Positions 25,440-34,634 of a stretch of DNA of 64,000 nucleotides are shown here, in pieces. The number at the start of each line of letters is the position of its first letter. Position 1 is the stretch's first letter. The notes under the pieces were generated by a model, which was not told where the DNA came from, did not search any database, and worked only from the letters and a program-made list of their open reading frames with translations. The translations under genes and the position numbers were made by a program. Origin of the DNA: Sphingomonas_O antarctica (GTDB lineage Bacteria > Pseudomonadota > Alphaproteobacteria > Sphingomonadales > Sphingomonadaceae); NCBI RefSeq assembly GCF_965137005.1, contig NZ_CBCRXM010000013.1:29436-93435 (forward strand), given 5' to 3'.

Positions 25440-25801
25440 ACAAGCTGCTGCTCGCTACCGCCCTCATCGCCGGTGCCGCCGAGGCCCGGCCGCGCGATAT
25501 CCCCGTCGCGACGCCCGATGGCAAAGCGGTCAGCTGCCTCCAGACGACGCGGATCCGCGAAACGCGCGTGCGGTCGGACAGCGTGATCGATTTCTACACA
25601 TCGGGCGGCAAGGTCTATCGCAACACCCTGCCCAACTCGTGCCCCAGCCTCGGGTTCGAAGAGAAGTTCGCTTACACCACTTCGACATCGCAGCTGTGCA
25701 ATGTCGACATCATCACGGTGCTGCAAAGTGGTGGCGGCCTGTCGCGCGGCGCATCGTGCGGGCTGGGCATGTTTCAGCCGGTCCAGCTTGCCAAGAAGTA
25801 G
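25436..25801 (+). CDS. Small exported hypothetical protein
   Basis: A protein of 121 residues with a short Sec signal (MNKLLLATALIAGAAEA), then a body with three widely spaced Cys (SCLQTTRIRETRV, LPNSCPSLGFEEKF, LCNVDIITVL) and a fourth in ASCGLGMF. A ribosome binding site (GGAGG) precedes the ATG, which overlaps the nth stop. The family is recurrent in sphingomonads next to nth as far as I recall; function unknown. Confidence 0.7.
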   Translation: MNKLLLATALIAGAAEARPRDIPVATPDGKAVSCLQTTRIRETRVRSDSVIDFYTSGGKVYRNTLPNSCPSLGFEEKFAYTTSTSQLCNVDIITVLQSGGGLSRGASCGLGMFQPVQLAKK

Positions 25802-25826
25802 CGCGCCCGCGTAAGGCCGCGCCCAC

Positions 25827-25903
25827 GCACCGGTAGCTCAGCTGGATAGAGCACTGCCCTCCGAAGGCAGGGGTCAGGGGTTCGAATCCCTTCCGGTGCG
25901 CCA
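25827..25903 (+). tRNA. tRNA-Arg (anticodon CCG), element attachment target
   Basis: A 77-nt cloverleaf: acceptor GCACCGG/CCGGTGC, anticodon stem CTGCC/GGCAG with loop CTCCGAA (anticodon CCG), T-arm GGGGTTCGAATCCC, discriminator G and encoded CCA. The 3' part lies inside the opposing recombinase reading frame, marking it as the integration site of a mobile element. Confidence 0.97.
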
Positions 25904-27046
25904 TTCCCGTTCGATGTTGGGCACCATCCGTTTTGGATCGCCATCGAACCGGCAGATGGCGTGTTCCAGAGCGCGATTAGCGCCCACGATCTTGATAGTA
26001 GTGTCACCCACTTCGATGCGATCGACCATTGAACGGACGTAATGCTGGGCAAGAGCCGGGTTGTGGCAGCGCAACCCCTCGCGCATCAGGTCGCTAAACC
26101 GCTGCAAACGCTCGGGTGTGATGCGACGCTCAGACCGCTGCAACTTCCTTTCCAGCAATACGATATCGGTTTTAATTCCGGCCAACTGGTTGGTCTGTTC
26201 AGCATATTTGCGTGAAAAGCGCTCATCTGTCGCCGTCAACACGCCTTCTGCCACCAAATCGAGAAGACGATCGACGCCCGCTTCAAGTGCGGTCTGCCGC
26301 GACCGCAACTGGCGCAGCGCCTCGCGGCGCGAACTGGACGCGTCGGCAGAATAGTCGAGCCAACCCGACAACAATGCTTGCAAGCGCTCGGGTTTCAACA
26401 CTTGGGCTTCGATTGCCGTCAATGCGATTGCGTCGAGCTTGGCCATCGGCACCCGCCGCCCTCGACAAACGCTTAAACCGGCGCGGGCGCGGTTTGAGCA
26501 AGCATAATATTTGTAACGTCCTGACTTGCCCGTCGACGTGGTCATTCCTCCGCCACAACCATCTCCGTCACAGCCGCATTTGAGGAGGCCAATCAGCAAG
26601 TTGTTGGTCGTTGTAACCCGTGCCGGGCGGTTCGCCGGGCGATGCTCGACAAGTCGTGCCTGCACGGCCTCGAAGTCCTCTTGCGACACGATCGGCGGGA
26701 CCGGGATCGCGATCCATTGGTCTTCGGGACGCATTTCGCCGGTACGAGCGTTACGTTTGTTATAGAGCGCAACTCCCACGTACGCGAGATTGCGGAGGAT
26801 GCGCTGCACGTTCGAGATGTAGAAGTTGCCACCCCTCTGCTTGTAACCATGGTCATTCAGCCACGCGGCCAATCTGGTAATGCCGAGCGGTAGCCCGCCT
26901 GGTGGTCCATCAAGATAAAGTTCGAACATTTTACGCACGATGAAGGCTTCGTCTTCGTCAATCTCGAGTTTGCGCTTGCTCTTGCCTCCGCGACGCTCGG
27001 CTTCGTAACTGCGATACCCGAGAGGCGGCGTCTGCCCGTTCCAGAA
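25874..27046 (-). pseudogene. Large serine recombinase, 5'-truncated by IS6
   Basis: About 390 codons of the C-terminal part of a large serine recombinase. From the cut end it reads FWNGQTPPLGYRSYEAERRG, then the recombinase domain (FELYLDGPPGGLPLGITRLA), a zinc ribbon (CGCDGDGCGGG ... YYACSNRARAGLSVC), and a coiled-coil tail. The N-terminal resolvase domain with the catalytic Ser is missing; the frame runs straight into the IS6 end at 27047. The last codons (WRTGRDSNP then stop) are encoded by the antisense of the tRNA-Arg 3' half, so the stop codon lies in the attachment site. The enzyme cannot be catalytic as it stands. Confidence 0.88.
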
Positions 27047-27845
27047 GGTGCTGTCAGGCTAATGCTAACTTGTCTCTGTCAGGAGGCGATGATGCAACCG
27101 ATTTCCTACAAGCGGCACCGGTTTCCGCCCGACACGATTCGGCTCGCGGTGTGGCTGTATTTTCGCTTCACGATGAGTTTTCGGGACGTCGAGGAGCTGC
27201 TCGCCGCGCGCGGGATCGAGGTCAGCTACGAGACCATTCGGTGTTGGACGATCAAGTTCGGCCCGGCCATCGCCGCCAACATTCGGCGTCGCCGCGGGCG
27301 CGCCGACAGTGTGTGGCATCTTGATGAGATGGTCGTGCGGATCAGTGGTAAACGGATGTACATGTGGCGCGCCGTGGACAAGGAAGGTGAGGTCCTCGAC
27401 ATCTTGGTTCAGAAGCGCCGCAACAAAGCAGCTGCATTGAAATTGTTGCGAAAACTGATGAAGAACCAGGGCGCCATGCCCGAGGCAATCGTTACCGATG
27501 GCTTGGCTTCGTATCCTGCGGCGATGAAAGTTCTGGGATGCCTGGCCCGGCATCATCCCGGCCGATTACGCGACAACAACCGGGCCGAAAACTCTCACCT
27601 GCCGGTCCGGCGACGAGAGCGAAAAATGCAGCGCTTCAAGTCCCAGGGCCAGGCGCAACGCTTCGTTTCCACCCACAGCGCAATCTACAACACCTTCAAT
27701 ATCCAGCGTCACCTGATCTCCCGAAACACGATGCGCCTCTTCCGAACTTCCGCGATGGCGGAGTGGAACGCCGCGTCCGCCGCCGCTGCATGAAACGACA
27801 GAATTACGGTCTATTGCCGCTCCCGGAAGTTAACCTGACAACACC
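27047..27845 (+). mobile_element. IS6-family insertion sequence (copy A)
   Basis: The element is 799 bp, bounded by inverted repeats GGTGCTGTCAGGCTAA (27047-) and, inverted at the right end, GGTGTTGTCAGGTTAA (to 27845). It contains one transposase. The 8-bp flanks TTCCAGAA and TCCACGCC differ, so no target duplication is present; the left flank is a recombinase gene and the right flank an IS110 fragment, which fits an adjacent deletion or cointegrate resolution. Confidence 0.85.
27092..27793 (+). CDS. IS6-family transposase (copy A)
   Basis: A DDE transposase of about 233 residues. It starts MQPISYKRHRFPPDTIRLAV with AGGAGG 5 nt upstream (ATG 27089 is the alternative). The catalytic triad sits in WHLDEMVVRI, IVTDGLASYPAA and NRAENSHLPVRRRE. 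It shows the usual IS6 features: helix-turn-helix near FRDVEELLAARGIEVSYETI and the block MYMWRAVDKEGEVLD. Intact and probably active. Confidence 0.93.
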   Translation: MQPISYKRHRFPPDTIRLAVWLYFRFTMSFRDVEELLAARGIEVSYETIRCWTIKFGPAIAANIRRRRGRADSVWHLDEMVVRISGKRMYMWRAVDKEGEVLDILVQKRRNKAAALKLLRKLMKNQGAMPEAIVTDGLASYPAAMKVLGCLARHHPGRLRDNNRAENSHLPVRRRERKMQRFKSQGQAQRFVSTHSAIYNTFNIQRHLISRNTMRLFRTSAMAEWNAASAAAA

Positions 27846-28024
27846 TCCACGCCGACCAGGCACGCTGGCAGTGAGGCGAAGAAGGAAAGCAGGTCTCGGC
27901 GACGCACCTCTCGGGCAACGATAACTTGGCCTTGGTCATCCACGGCGTGGACGAAGAACACATGCTTGGCCAGATCGAGGCCAACCGTGGTGACAGACGA
28001 CAAATCGATTGGTAATTTACCCAT
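27846..28024 (-). pseudogene. IS110-family transposase, N-terminal remnant
   Basis: The first 60 codons of an IS110-type transposase: MGKLPIDLSSVTTVGLDLAK, then HVFFVHAVDDQGQVIVAREV and LLSFFASLPACLVGVEV. The first Asp of the RuvC-like DEDD site (GLDLAKH) is visible. The gene is cut at the end of IS6 copy A, so this is a dead fragment. An upstream in-frame start (28057) would add 11 residues. Confidence 0.85.
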
Positions 28025-28641
28025 GGACGGTGCTCCTGTGCTGGATCGCTTCGACAACGATCACAGACTGGCAGCGGGTTCTTCCGAATCAACTGCCAAA
28101 CAGAGCGCCGTCCACACCATCAGACTAACCGGAATCTGGTTCGTTCGCGGCGAAACTGGCTGCGCTTGGCTGAAATTGAGCGGAACAAAGCCAGCCTGAA
28201 CTTGGCCCATTCGCGGGACATTCGCGCCAAACGTTGGCCGCGAACCAGATAGGAAATCAGCGGTGCATTACGTCTGACAGTGCCCGTCGGGGAGGGCTGG
28301 CTATTGAGGCGCGTAGGCGCCATCCCGAATTTCATGAACAGGAGTCCATTTACGCCATTCGGCCACCCGAAAGCTGCCTGTCCACCTTCCACCCCTTGTG
28401 TCAGCAGACGTCGCATGAACGAATGACAGCTTTCGGGATTTGCCCGTGGGCACGGCGACGACTGGAATTGGGCGCGAAGGTGCCTGTCGGCTAACGACCC
28501 GTTTTCGGGCATTCTGACCTCGCCGACGTGCATCACACCTCGGCGATATAATCCATGACGGCTTGGTTCGGCCAGCGCTAGAGCGTCGGCGAAAGGTTGG
28601 CTCGTTGACGAACCGACCAGATTGCTCCAGCCGACTTCGTC
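28025..28641. other. Gap without a recognisable gene
   Basis: I see no convincing coding sequence in these roughly 600 bp. They include the leader of the IS110 remnant and a pair of perfect 10-bp inverted arms, ATCTGGTTCG (28134-28143) and CGAACCAGAT (28241-28250). Short frames on either strand have no family features. The stretch is probably debris of earlier insertions. Confidence 0.5.
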
Positions 28642-29583
28642 ATGATCGAGCTAGCGACACCCGATCAGGCCCTGGTAACGTTGCTCAAAGCCCTTGCTGC
28701 CCGGAAATACAGGTTCACCACAATCACGCCTGCGTCACACGAACGCGTGCTCGGACGGCAACCCGCACGTATCGCGGAGACCGTAGAGGACGTGTTCGGC
28801 TGGAGCCTGCCCTTTGGGGAACGGCTCCTCCCAGCCGATCTGCTTGAACCACTTCGTGCGAGTGGCGGGCTGGAGGATGTGTTCGGGGCTTTTCGGGCGA
28901 AGCTGCGCGTGTCTTCGGTCGATGGCCGGCTATATGTCCATTCGTCCTTCCCGACGGTCGCTGCCGACGCGGTGTTCCTGGGCCCTGATAGTTATCGTTT
29001 CGCTCGCCTGATTGCAGCCGAACTGTCACGCCAGCCGCTGGCGAAGACAGCAAGGGTCGTCGATATCGGCACCGGCGCGGGGGTGGGAGCGCTTACGGTT
29101 GGTGGACTAGCGCCCAACGCCAAACTGCTTGGCACGGATATCAACGCCGATGCCCTGCGGCTCGCTTCGGTAAATGCGACGGCGGCAGGGATGGATCTGC
29201 AGGTCATACAAACATCAGCCCTCGACGGCATTGACGGAACCTTCGATCTTATTTTGCTCAACCCGCCCTTCATTGCGGATGATGGCGACCGCGTATATCG
29301 CGATGGTGGAAGGCGCCACGGGGGCCAATTGTCGCTCGACCTTGCAAAAGCGGCGCTGGCCAGGCTTGCGCCGGGTGGACGGCTAATACTCTATACCGGC
29401 AGCGCGATCATAAAGGGTCAGGATCGCCTGCATCAGACGCTAGCTCGCCTAATCGAAAACGGATGTCGGCTGGAGTATAACGAGCTCGACCCGGACATCT
29501 TTGGCGAAGAGCTAAGTGAGCCTGCTTATTCAGAAGTTGATCGGATCGCTCTGGTTTCGGCGATCTTTCGCTGTCCAGTTTAG
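28642..29583 (+). CDS. Class I SAM-dependent methyltransferase (HemK/PrmC-like)
   Basis: A protein of 313 residues. The central Rossmann domain has motif I VVDIGTGAGVGALTVGG near residue 142, motif II GTDINADALRLASVNA, and the catalytic DLILLNPPFIADDGDR, the NPPF type used for amide or exocyclic-amine nitrogens (PrmC/HemK, N6-adenine). The N-terminal 110 residues are helical and differ from PrmC. The target is unknown. It is the first cargo gene between the two IS6 copies; the DNA here is visibly less GC-rich than the left 25 kb. Confidence 0.82.
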   Translation: MIELATPDQALVTLLKALAARKYRFTTITPASHERVLGRQPARIAETVEDVFGWSLPFGERLLPADLLEPLRASGGLEDVFGAFRAKLRVSSVDGRLYVHSSFPTVAADAVFLGPDSYRFARLIAAELSRQPLAKTARVVDIGTGAGVGALTVGGLAPNAKLLGTDINADALRLASVNATAAGMDLQVIQTSALDGIDGTFDLILLNPPFIADDGDRVYRDGGRRHGGQLSLDLAKAALARLAPGGRLILYTGSAIIKGQDRLHQTLARLIENGCRLEYNELDPDIFGEELSEPAYSEVDRIALVSAIFRCPV

Positions 29584-29724
29584 ATTTCTGCCAATTACTC
29601 CATTGGAAAATTGGCGCGTAACGTTCTACTTCCACCGCTGTTGAGATGACGATCCAGCTGTGCATTCCCGGCGCGGAACAATCTCAAGCCAACTGGCTTT
29701 AATCCGGATGAAAATCATCTCCGT

Positions 29725-30570
29725 ATGAGCCTTCCGTCTCTCCGCGGGGCACAGCTACGCATCAACCTGACCTATCTCTGGTGTCACCGACGCTTACCGC
29801 GGCTTGCCGATCCATCGCTGTTTACCGAGCTCGTGCAGCTCAGAAAGATGTTCGACCGCGACGAACGTATGCCCAAGCTTGCCGACAAGGTGGCCGCGAA
29901 GTCCATTGCTGCCGACCGGCTAGGCCGAGATTGGATCATCCCGATGCTTTGGTCGGGTGATGTCATGCCCGACGAATGCCCGTGGATGGGCCCGGTGGTT
30001 GTCAAAGCGCGGCATGGCTGCAACCAGAATGCGTTCGTCTACAGCGACTACGATTGGGCAGTGGCCAAACGCGCATCAGCGTGTTGGATGCGACATGACT
30101 ACGGCCAGTGGCTCGATGAGTGGGCCTATCGAGAGATACCCCGCGGGTTGTTGGTGGAGCCCAAGATCGGGCCGAACGACAGCTTACCTTTGGACTACAA
30201 GGTTTTCGTCTTCGGCGGGCAGGCCACACATGTTCAGGTTCACCTCGATCGTGCCAGCCGTCATCAATGGGTGATCCATGACCGCGACTGGTGTGCGCTA
30301 GAAAACGGCGCACCCAACGTGGTCCGTCCTACTGCTCTCACCGCTATGCTGCTGGCTGCCGAAGAGATGGCCCGAGGTTTCGATTTCGCGAGAGTGGATT
30401 TCTACCAGCCCGACACCCAACCACTATTTGGGGAAGTTACTTTCTACCCTGGTTCGGGTCTGCTTGCCATTAATCCACCAAGATTGGATGCGGAATGGGG
30501 CAGGTTGTGGCTCAACGCACGTGCAGCGAACCAATGCCCCGCGCCAAGTAAGGCAGCACGCGCGCGATGA
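29725..30570 (+). CDS. TupA-like ATP-grasp protein
   Basis: A protein of 281 residues matching the TupA-like ATP-grasp family of polysaccharide clusters: KMFDRDERMPKLADKVAAKS near the N-terminus, GPVVVKARHGCNQNAFVYSD (ATP-binding Lys), LVEPKIGPNDSLPLDYKVFV, FDFARVDFYQ and FGEVTFYPGSGL (metal-binding Glu/Asn region). These proteins are thought to join an amino acid or acyl group to a glycan. The neighbours include a GT4 gene, which supports a glycan role. Confidence 0.82.
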   Translation: MSLPSLRGAQLRINLTYLWCHRRLPRLADPSLFTELVQLRKMFDRDERMPKLADKVAAKSIAADRLGRDWIIPMLWSGDVMPDECPWMGPVVVKARHGCNQNAFVYSDYDWAVAKRASACWMRHDYGQWLDEWAYREIPRGLLVEPKIGPNDSLPLDYKVFVFGGQATHVQVHLDRASRHQWVIHDRDWCALENGAPNVVRPTALTAMLLAAEEMARGFDFARVDFYQPDTQPLFGEVTFYPGSGLLAINPPRLDAEWGRLWLNARAANQCPAPSKAARAR

Positions 30571-30720
30571 AGGCACTGCCTCGCGCTCCTAAGATGGGAG
30601 CTCCCGGTCGGCTTCCACCAATTGGCTGCTTCTGAGATCTGTGATCCATAAATTGAACGACTGGTTTTGGGCGCAAAGCTGCGATCGCGGAGCGACTGCT
30701 TGGTTCTAACCTGCGACTAT

Positions 30721-31746
30721 TTATGGACTGGTCAGCTTAGGACCTTCGATGATCGATCGATATAATTCTATGTAGCGGTCGGCCATGCCATCGATCGAGA
30801 AACGTTCGCTTACCGATCGACGACACGCCCTGCGATCAATGTCGGCCGAGCGCCCGACCGCTGAAACCGCCTCGTCGAAACTATCGACAAGAAATCCAGT
30901 CACGCCATGCTCAACCAATTCCGCCATCGAACCGCGGCGGTTGGCGATCACGGGCGTACCGCAGGCCATTGCCTCAATCACCGAAAGGCCGAACGGCTCA
31001 TCAAAGTTGATCAAATGCAGAAGCGCGCGAGCATGGCCAAGCGTTCGAACTCGCTGCTCTCCGCCGACCGCTCCATGATATCGAATGGTGGCTGATAAGT
31101 GCGGTAACACCTTGCGTTCGTAATAATCACGGTCCTGAATAACACCATAGAGGTCAAGCGCGCGGCCACTCGCCTGTGCCGCCGCAATTGCTTCGGCGGC
31201 GCCCTTGTCGGGATGTATGCGACCGAAAAAGATAAGGCTGTCGGCTCCGTCGGCGTTAAACGGGAAATCTTCGACCGGGACCCCATGATGGATCGTCGCG
31301 GCGTAGCTCAGTGCCGGGTGTCGGTCGGCGTCGCTGATGGCCACGTAGTGCACGCGGTCACCAAACGGCAGATACATCGGCAGGATCCGGTCTGAGCCGA
31401 ATCCATGGATCGTTGTGACGATCGGCGTGTCAACCAAGGGCGCGAAAGCGTGAGCGGGAAAGTCTGCCTGGTTGTGGATCAAATCAAACTGATCGGCCTG
31501 CGCAAAGAGATGCGACAGATGGCGGTATTCCCACACCTTGGCGTCGATTGTCGCGTCTTCCTCGTAAGGCGCGGGAACAACCCCATCCAGCTTTGCCGCT
31601 GTTTGACTGTCGAGCGTGGCAAACAGCGTAACGTCTACCCCGCGCTCGACTAGCGCTTCAGTCAGCATGCTCGTCACAAGTTCCCAGGGGCCATAGGCGC
31701 GCGGAGGGGTACGCCATGCGATCGGCGCGAGCATGGCTATCCTCAA
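30721..31746 (-). CDS. Glycosyltransferase family 4
   Basis: A GT-B enzyme of 341 residues: MRIAMLAPIAWRTPPRAYGP at the start, DLIHNQADFPAHAF, IVTTIHGFGSD, SLIFFGRIHPDKGAAEAIAA and the E-x7-E block NFDEPFGLSVIEAMACG. The TTG start at 31746 overlaps the stop of the GH13 gene (TTGA) and gives the usual MRIAMLAP opening; ATG 31734 is the fallback. Co-transcribed with the GH13 gene. This type of GT4 (WcaK-like/trehalose-synthase-like) often sits with GH13 enzymes; substrate unknown. Confidence 0.85.
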   Translation of the reverse strand: MRIAMLAPIAWRTPPRAYGPWELVTSMLTEALVERGVDVTLFATLDSQTAAKLDGVVPAPYEEDATIDAKVWEYRHLSHLFAQADQFDLIHNQADFPAHAFAPLVDTPIVTTIHGFGSDRILPMYLPFGDRVHYVAISDADRHPALSYAATIHHGVPVEDFPFNADGADSLIFFGRIHPDKGAAEAIAAAQASGRALDLYGVIQDRDYYERKVLPHLSATIRYHGAVGGEQRVRTLGHARALLHLINFDEPFGLSVIEAMACGTPVIANRRGSMAELVEHGVTGFLVDSFDEAVSAVGRSADIDRRACRRSVSERFSIDGMADRYIELYRSIIEGPKLTSP

Positions 31747-33323
31747 GACGTTGGCTTCACGATCAGTCCTTCATTGGGCCGAAGCATGCCCGGTTCGGGG
31801 ACCCCGGAAAGCGTCGAGAGCAACACTTCACAATTGGGAAGCGTGACCCGCCGTACTTCTTCGCTCAGGTTCAGCGCGACAATGAAGTGCTTGCCGCCTC
31901 CACGACGCTCGTAGATCAGGACGTTTTCGGACGCACGTATAAGTGCAAAATCGCCGGCGTTGAGCGGGGAGTGAGCACGCCGCAGCCCCACAAGGTCGCG
32001 GTACAATTTAAGCATCGAACCGTCATCGGCGCCCTGTGTCTCCACGTTGCGCGTGGGCCAGTCGGCATTGATCGGCAGCCACGGCTCACCGGTGCTGAAA
32101 CCGGCATTCTGCGAGCAGTCCCAAGGCATCGGCGTTCGCGAACGATCGCGCCCCAGTCCGCGACCCGGCTGCCGCAACTCCTGCGGATCACGCACGCGCT
32201 CGGCCGGGATATCGACCTTACCGATGCCGAGCTCGTCACCTTGAAATAGCGCCGGCGTTCCGCGCAGGGTCAGCAGCAGCATGGCCGCAACTCTTGCCTG
32301 TGATTCTCCGATCCGCGCGGCAATCCGAGGCGCGTCATGGCTGCCAAGAACCCAATTGGGCCAGCCGAACGAGGGCAGCGAAGTCTCATAATCGACGATC
32401 AGGTGTCCGAGGCGCTCGGCATTCCAATCGTTTTCGATCAGCTGGAAATTGAACGGCAGGTGGACCTGCGGCTGCTCGGGCGTGCCGAACCAACGTGCGT
32501 GGCGCTCATTCGGCAGAAAAATTTCACCGATCAAGACGCGCCCACCATAATCATCGGCAATCGCGCGCATCTCGGCCGAGATTGCGTGCGCCTCGGGTTG
32601 ATCGGTCGAATAGCTTTGAAAGACGCGATCGCGCGCATTCATCAGGGGTGTCCAGTCCGGATTGACCGGGTTGTCTGGAAACGCTGCCGCCTTCACAATG
32701 TGCCACAGTACGTCGATGCGGAACCCGTCGACGCCTCGCTCAAACCAAAAGCGCATAACATCGAACATCGCTGCCTTGAGTTCCGAATTGCGCCAATTGA
32801 GGTCTGGCTGTTCCCTAAGAAAGGCGTGCAGATAGTATTGCTCGGTGGCCGCATCCCATTCCCAAGATGAGCCGGCAAAATCGCTCTCCCAATTGTTTGG
32901 GGGTCCACCCCCAGGCGCGGCATCAGCCCAGATATACCAATCGCGCTTGGGATTGTTGCGTGATGACCGGCTTTCGACGAACCAGGGGTGCTGGTCCGAA
33001 GAGTGATTGGGCACCAAGTCGAGAATAAGCTTGAGACCGCGCGCATGGATTGAGACGAGGAGCCGGTCGAAGGCGGCGAGATCACCGAACATTGGCTCGA
33101 TCCCGCAATAATTCGAAACATCATAGCCGAAATCGGCCATCGGGGACGGGAAAATTGGCGAAAGCCAGATCGCATCAACGCCTAGGCTTTCGACATAATC
33201 CAGACGGTGTTCGATGCCAGCGAGGTCGCCGATGCCATCGCCATCGGAGTCCTGAAATGATCGCGGGTAAATTTGGTAGATAACGCCTGTTTCCCACCAC
33301 GGGCGGATCATTCGTGCAACCAT
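31743..33323 (-). CDS. GH13 alpha-glucosidase/oligo-1,6-glucosidase family enzyme
   Basis: A protein of 526 residues with the GH13 barrel: WWETGVIYQIYPRSFQDSDG, region I DLVPNHSSDQHPWF, region II GVDGFRIDVLWHI (Asp nucleophile near residue 203), region III RVLIGEIFLP (Glu acid/base) and region IV WVLGSHDAPRIAAR (Asp). The calcium-like loop DSDGDGIGDLAG is present. The enzyme should act on alpha-glucosides such as maltose, isomaltose, sucrose or trehalose. No signal peptide, hence cytosolic. ATG 33323 and ATG 33311 are both possible. Confidence 0.9.
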   Translation of the reverse strand: MVARMIRPWWETGVIYQIYPRSFQDSDGDGIGDLAGIEHRLDYVESLGVDAIWLSPIFPSPMADFGYDVSNYCGIEPMFGDLAAFDRLLVSIHARGLKLILDLVPNHSSDQHPWFVESRSSRNNPKRDWYIWADAAPGGGPPNNWESDFAGSSWEWDAATEQYYLHAFLREQPDLNWRNSELKAAMFDVMRFWFERGVDGFRIDVLWHIVKAAAFPDNPVNPDWTPLMNARDRVFQSYSTDQPEAHAISAEMRAIADDYGGRVLIGEIFLPNERHARWFGTPEQPQVHLPFNFQLIENDWNAERLGHLIVDYETSLPSFGWPNWVLGSHDAPRIAARIGESQARVAAMLLLTLRGTPALFQGDELGIGKVDIPAERVRDPQELRQPGRGLGRDRSRTPMPWDCSQNAGFSTGEPWLPINADWPTRNVETQGADDGSMLKLYRDLVGLRRAHSPLNAGDFALIRASENVLIYERRGGGKHFIVALNLSEEVRRVTLPNCEVLLSTLSGVPEPGMLRPNEGLIVKPTS

Positions 33324-33794
33324 ACGGCTAGATTGGCCGTACCCCGCGATAGATACCAGCCGAAACCTCGTCCGAGCTTCAGTGGCGGCTTATGGGGAAA
33401 TTGAACGATGTACTGTACGACCGCAATTGGGCGCAAAGCTGTCGCGCGCCTCTAGCCGCCGAGCCCACATCTAAAGGTCAAAGTCCGCCGACCGCTTCTG
33501 CGGGCGATGAGGGCGCTTGGCCTGACCCGCCGCCAATATCGCCGAGCCAGGCAAAGCAGCCCACCAAACTGGCCATTCAACTTTCTTAGGTGTCCGCGTT
33601 GCACAGACAATCTCGACCTGTTCATCGACAGTCAGTTGCCGGTCTCCCAGTCGCGCAAGCGCTTGCTGGACCAGCCATGGTTCAATTCGCGTGTTGGCCG
33701 TTTCCCGATATTCATCCAGCACGACGCCCATTCGCAAGGCAACGAGTGCGGTGTTCACCGAACCAGGCGTCGTGGACACAAACACAATCCGGAG
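33324..33794. other. IS-flanking gap with a truncated unknown reading frame
   Basis: No recognised gene. On the minus strand a frame enters from IS6 copy B and continues to a stop at 33471, giving about 108 codons outside the IS (for example NTALVALRMGVVLDEYRETA and GDRQLTVDEQVEIVCATRTP). The composition is protein-like, so it may be the 3' end of a gene whose start was removed by the IS. I cannot assign a family. Confidence 0.35.
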
Positions 33795-34634
33795 GGTGGT
33801 GTCAGTCGGATGCGAACTCGTCTCCACACGATGGAAGTCGGTCTTTGAAGAAAGCGGTTCAGGCGGCGAGTAGGCGCCACTCTGCAAGCGCCGCTGCGCG
33901 GCGTTCCTTGAAGACTGGGCGACTGACGAGATGGCGTTCGGTGTTGAAGTGATTATGGACGTTGGCGTGGACTGAGGCGAACTTTTGTAGCGTCTTCATT
34001 CGTCGGAATCTGAGCATCGCGCGTTCTCGTCGTCGGAATGGGAGATGGCTGTTTTCAACCCGGTTGTTGGCATGCCGGCCGACCTCCTGCTTGTCGGTGT
34101 TGCCGAGCACTTTCATCGCGGCCTTGTACGATGCCAGACCGTCGGTGACGATTGCGGCAGGTGAGCCGTGGCGCTTCAGCGCCTTCTTCATGAACACGAG
34201 CGCAGCGGCCTTGTCCCTGGTTTTTGTGATGAAGCTCTCGAGGATCTCGCCTTCGTGATCGACGGCACGCCACAGGTAAACCATCTCGCCATTTAGCTTC
34301 ACGTACATCTCATCGAGATGCCATTTCCAATGGCGAAAGCCGCGCATGTGATTGACCCGCTTGCGGCGGATCTCGCCTGCGAACAGCGGGCCAAAGCGAT
34401 TCCACCACAGGCGCACCGTCTCGTGGCAAAGGTCGAACCCGCGCTCGAACAGCAAATCCTCGACGTTGCGGAGCGACAGCGGGAACCGCACGTACAGCAT
34501 CACCACTTCCCGGATCAGCTCGGGCGCGGAGTGGAAATACCGGAACGGGTTAGCCGGCTTGGCTCGAGATTTGCGGCTCATTCGCGGCGGCTAGCAGCCA
34601 GACCCCTGAACTGCCACATCCCTTTGACAACACC
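33795..34634 (-). mobile_element. IS6-family insertion sequence (copy B)
   Basis: The element is 840 bp, with ends GGTGGTGTCAGTCGGATG (left) and, inverted, GGTGTTGTCAAAGGGATG (right). The transposase is a different IS6 member from copy A. The 8-bp flanks ATCCGGAG and GTCAAATA do not match, so target duplication is absent here too. The right end cuts a DNA ligase gene. Confidence 0.83.
33859..34581 (-). CDS. IS6-family transposase (copy B)
   Basis: An intact DDE transposase of 240 residues: N-terminal FRYFHSAPELIREVVMLYVR, helix-turn-helix LRNVEDLLFERGFDLCHETV, catalytic Asp WHLDEMYVKLNG, second Asp IVTDGLASYKAAMKVLG, Glu NRVENSHLPFRRRERAM. It is distinctly diverged from copy A (for example MRGFRHWKWHLDE here against RGRADSVWHLDE there), so the two are separate IS6 species. 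Confidence 0.93.
   Translation of the reverse strand: MSRKSRAKPANPFRYFHSAPELIREVVMLYVRFPLSLRNVEDLLFERGFDLCHETVRLWWNRFGPLFAGEIRRKRVNHMRGFRHWKWHLDEMYVKLNGEMVYLWRAVDHEGEILESFITKTRDKAAALVFMKKALKRHGSPAAIVTDGLASYKAAMKVLGNTDKQEVGRHANNRVENSHLPFRRRERAMLRFRRMKTLQKFASVHANVHNHFNTERHLVSRPVFKERRAAALAEWRLLAA

Noticed and set aside
28134..28250. 10-bp inverted arms as ends of an insertion sequence
   Set aside because: Only about 100 bp apart with no transposase and no target duplication; may be chance or debris.
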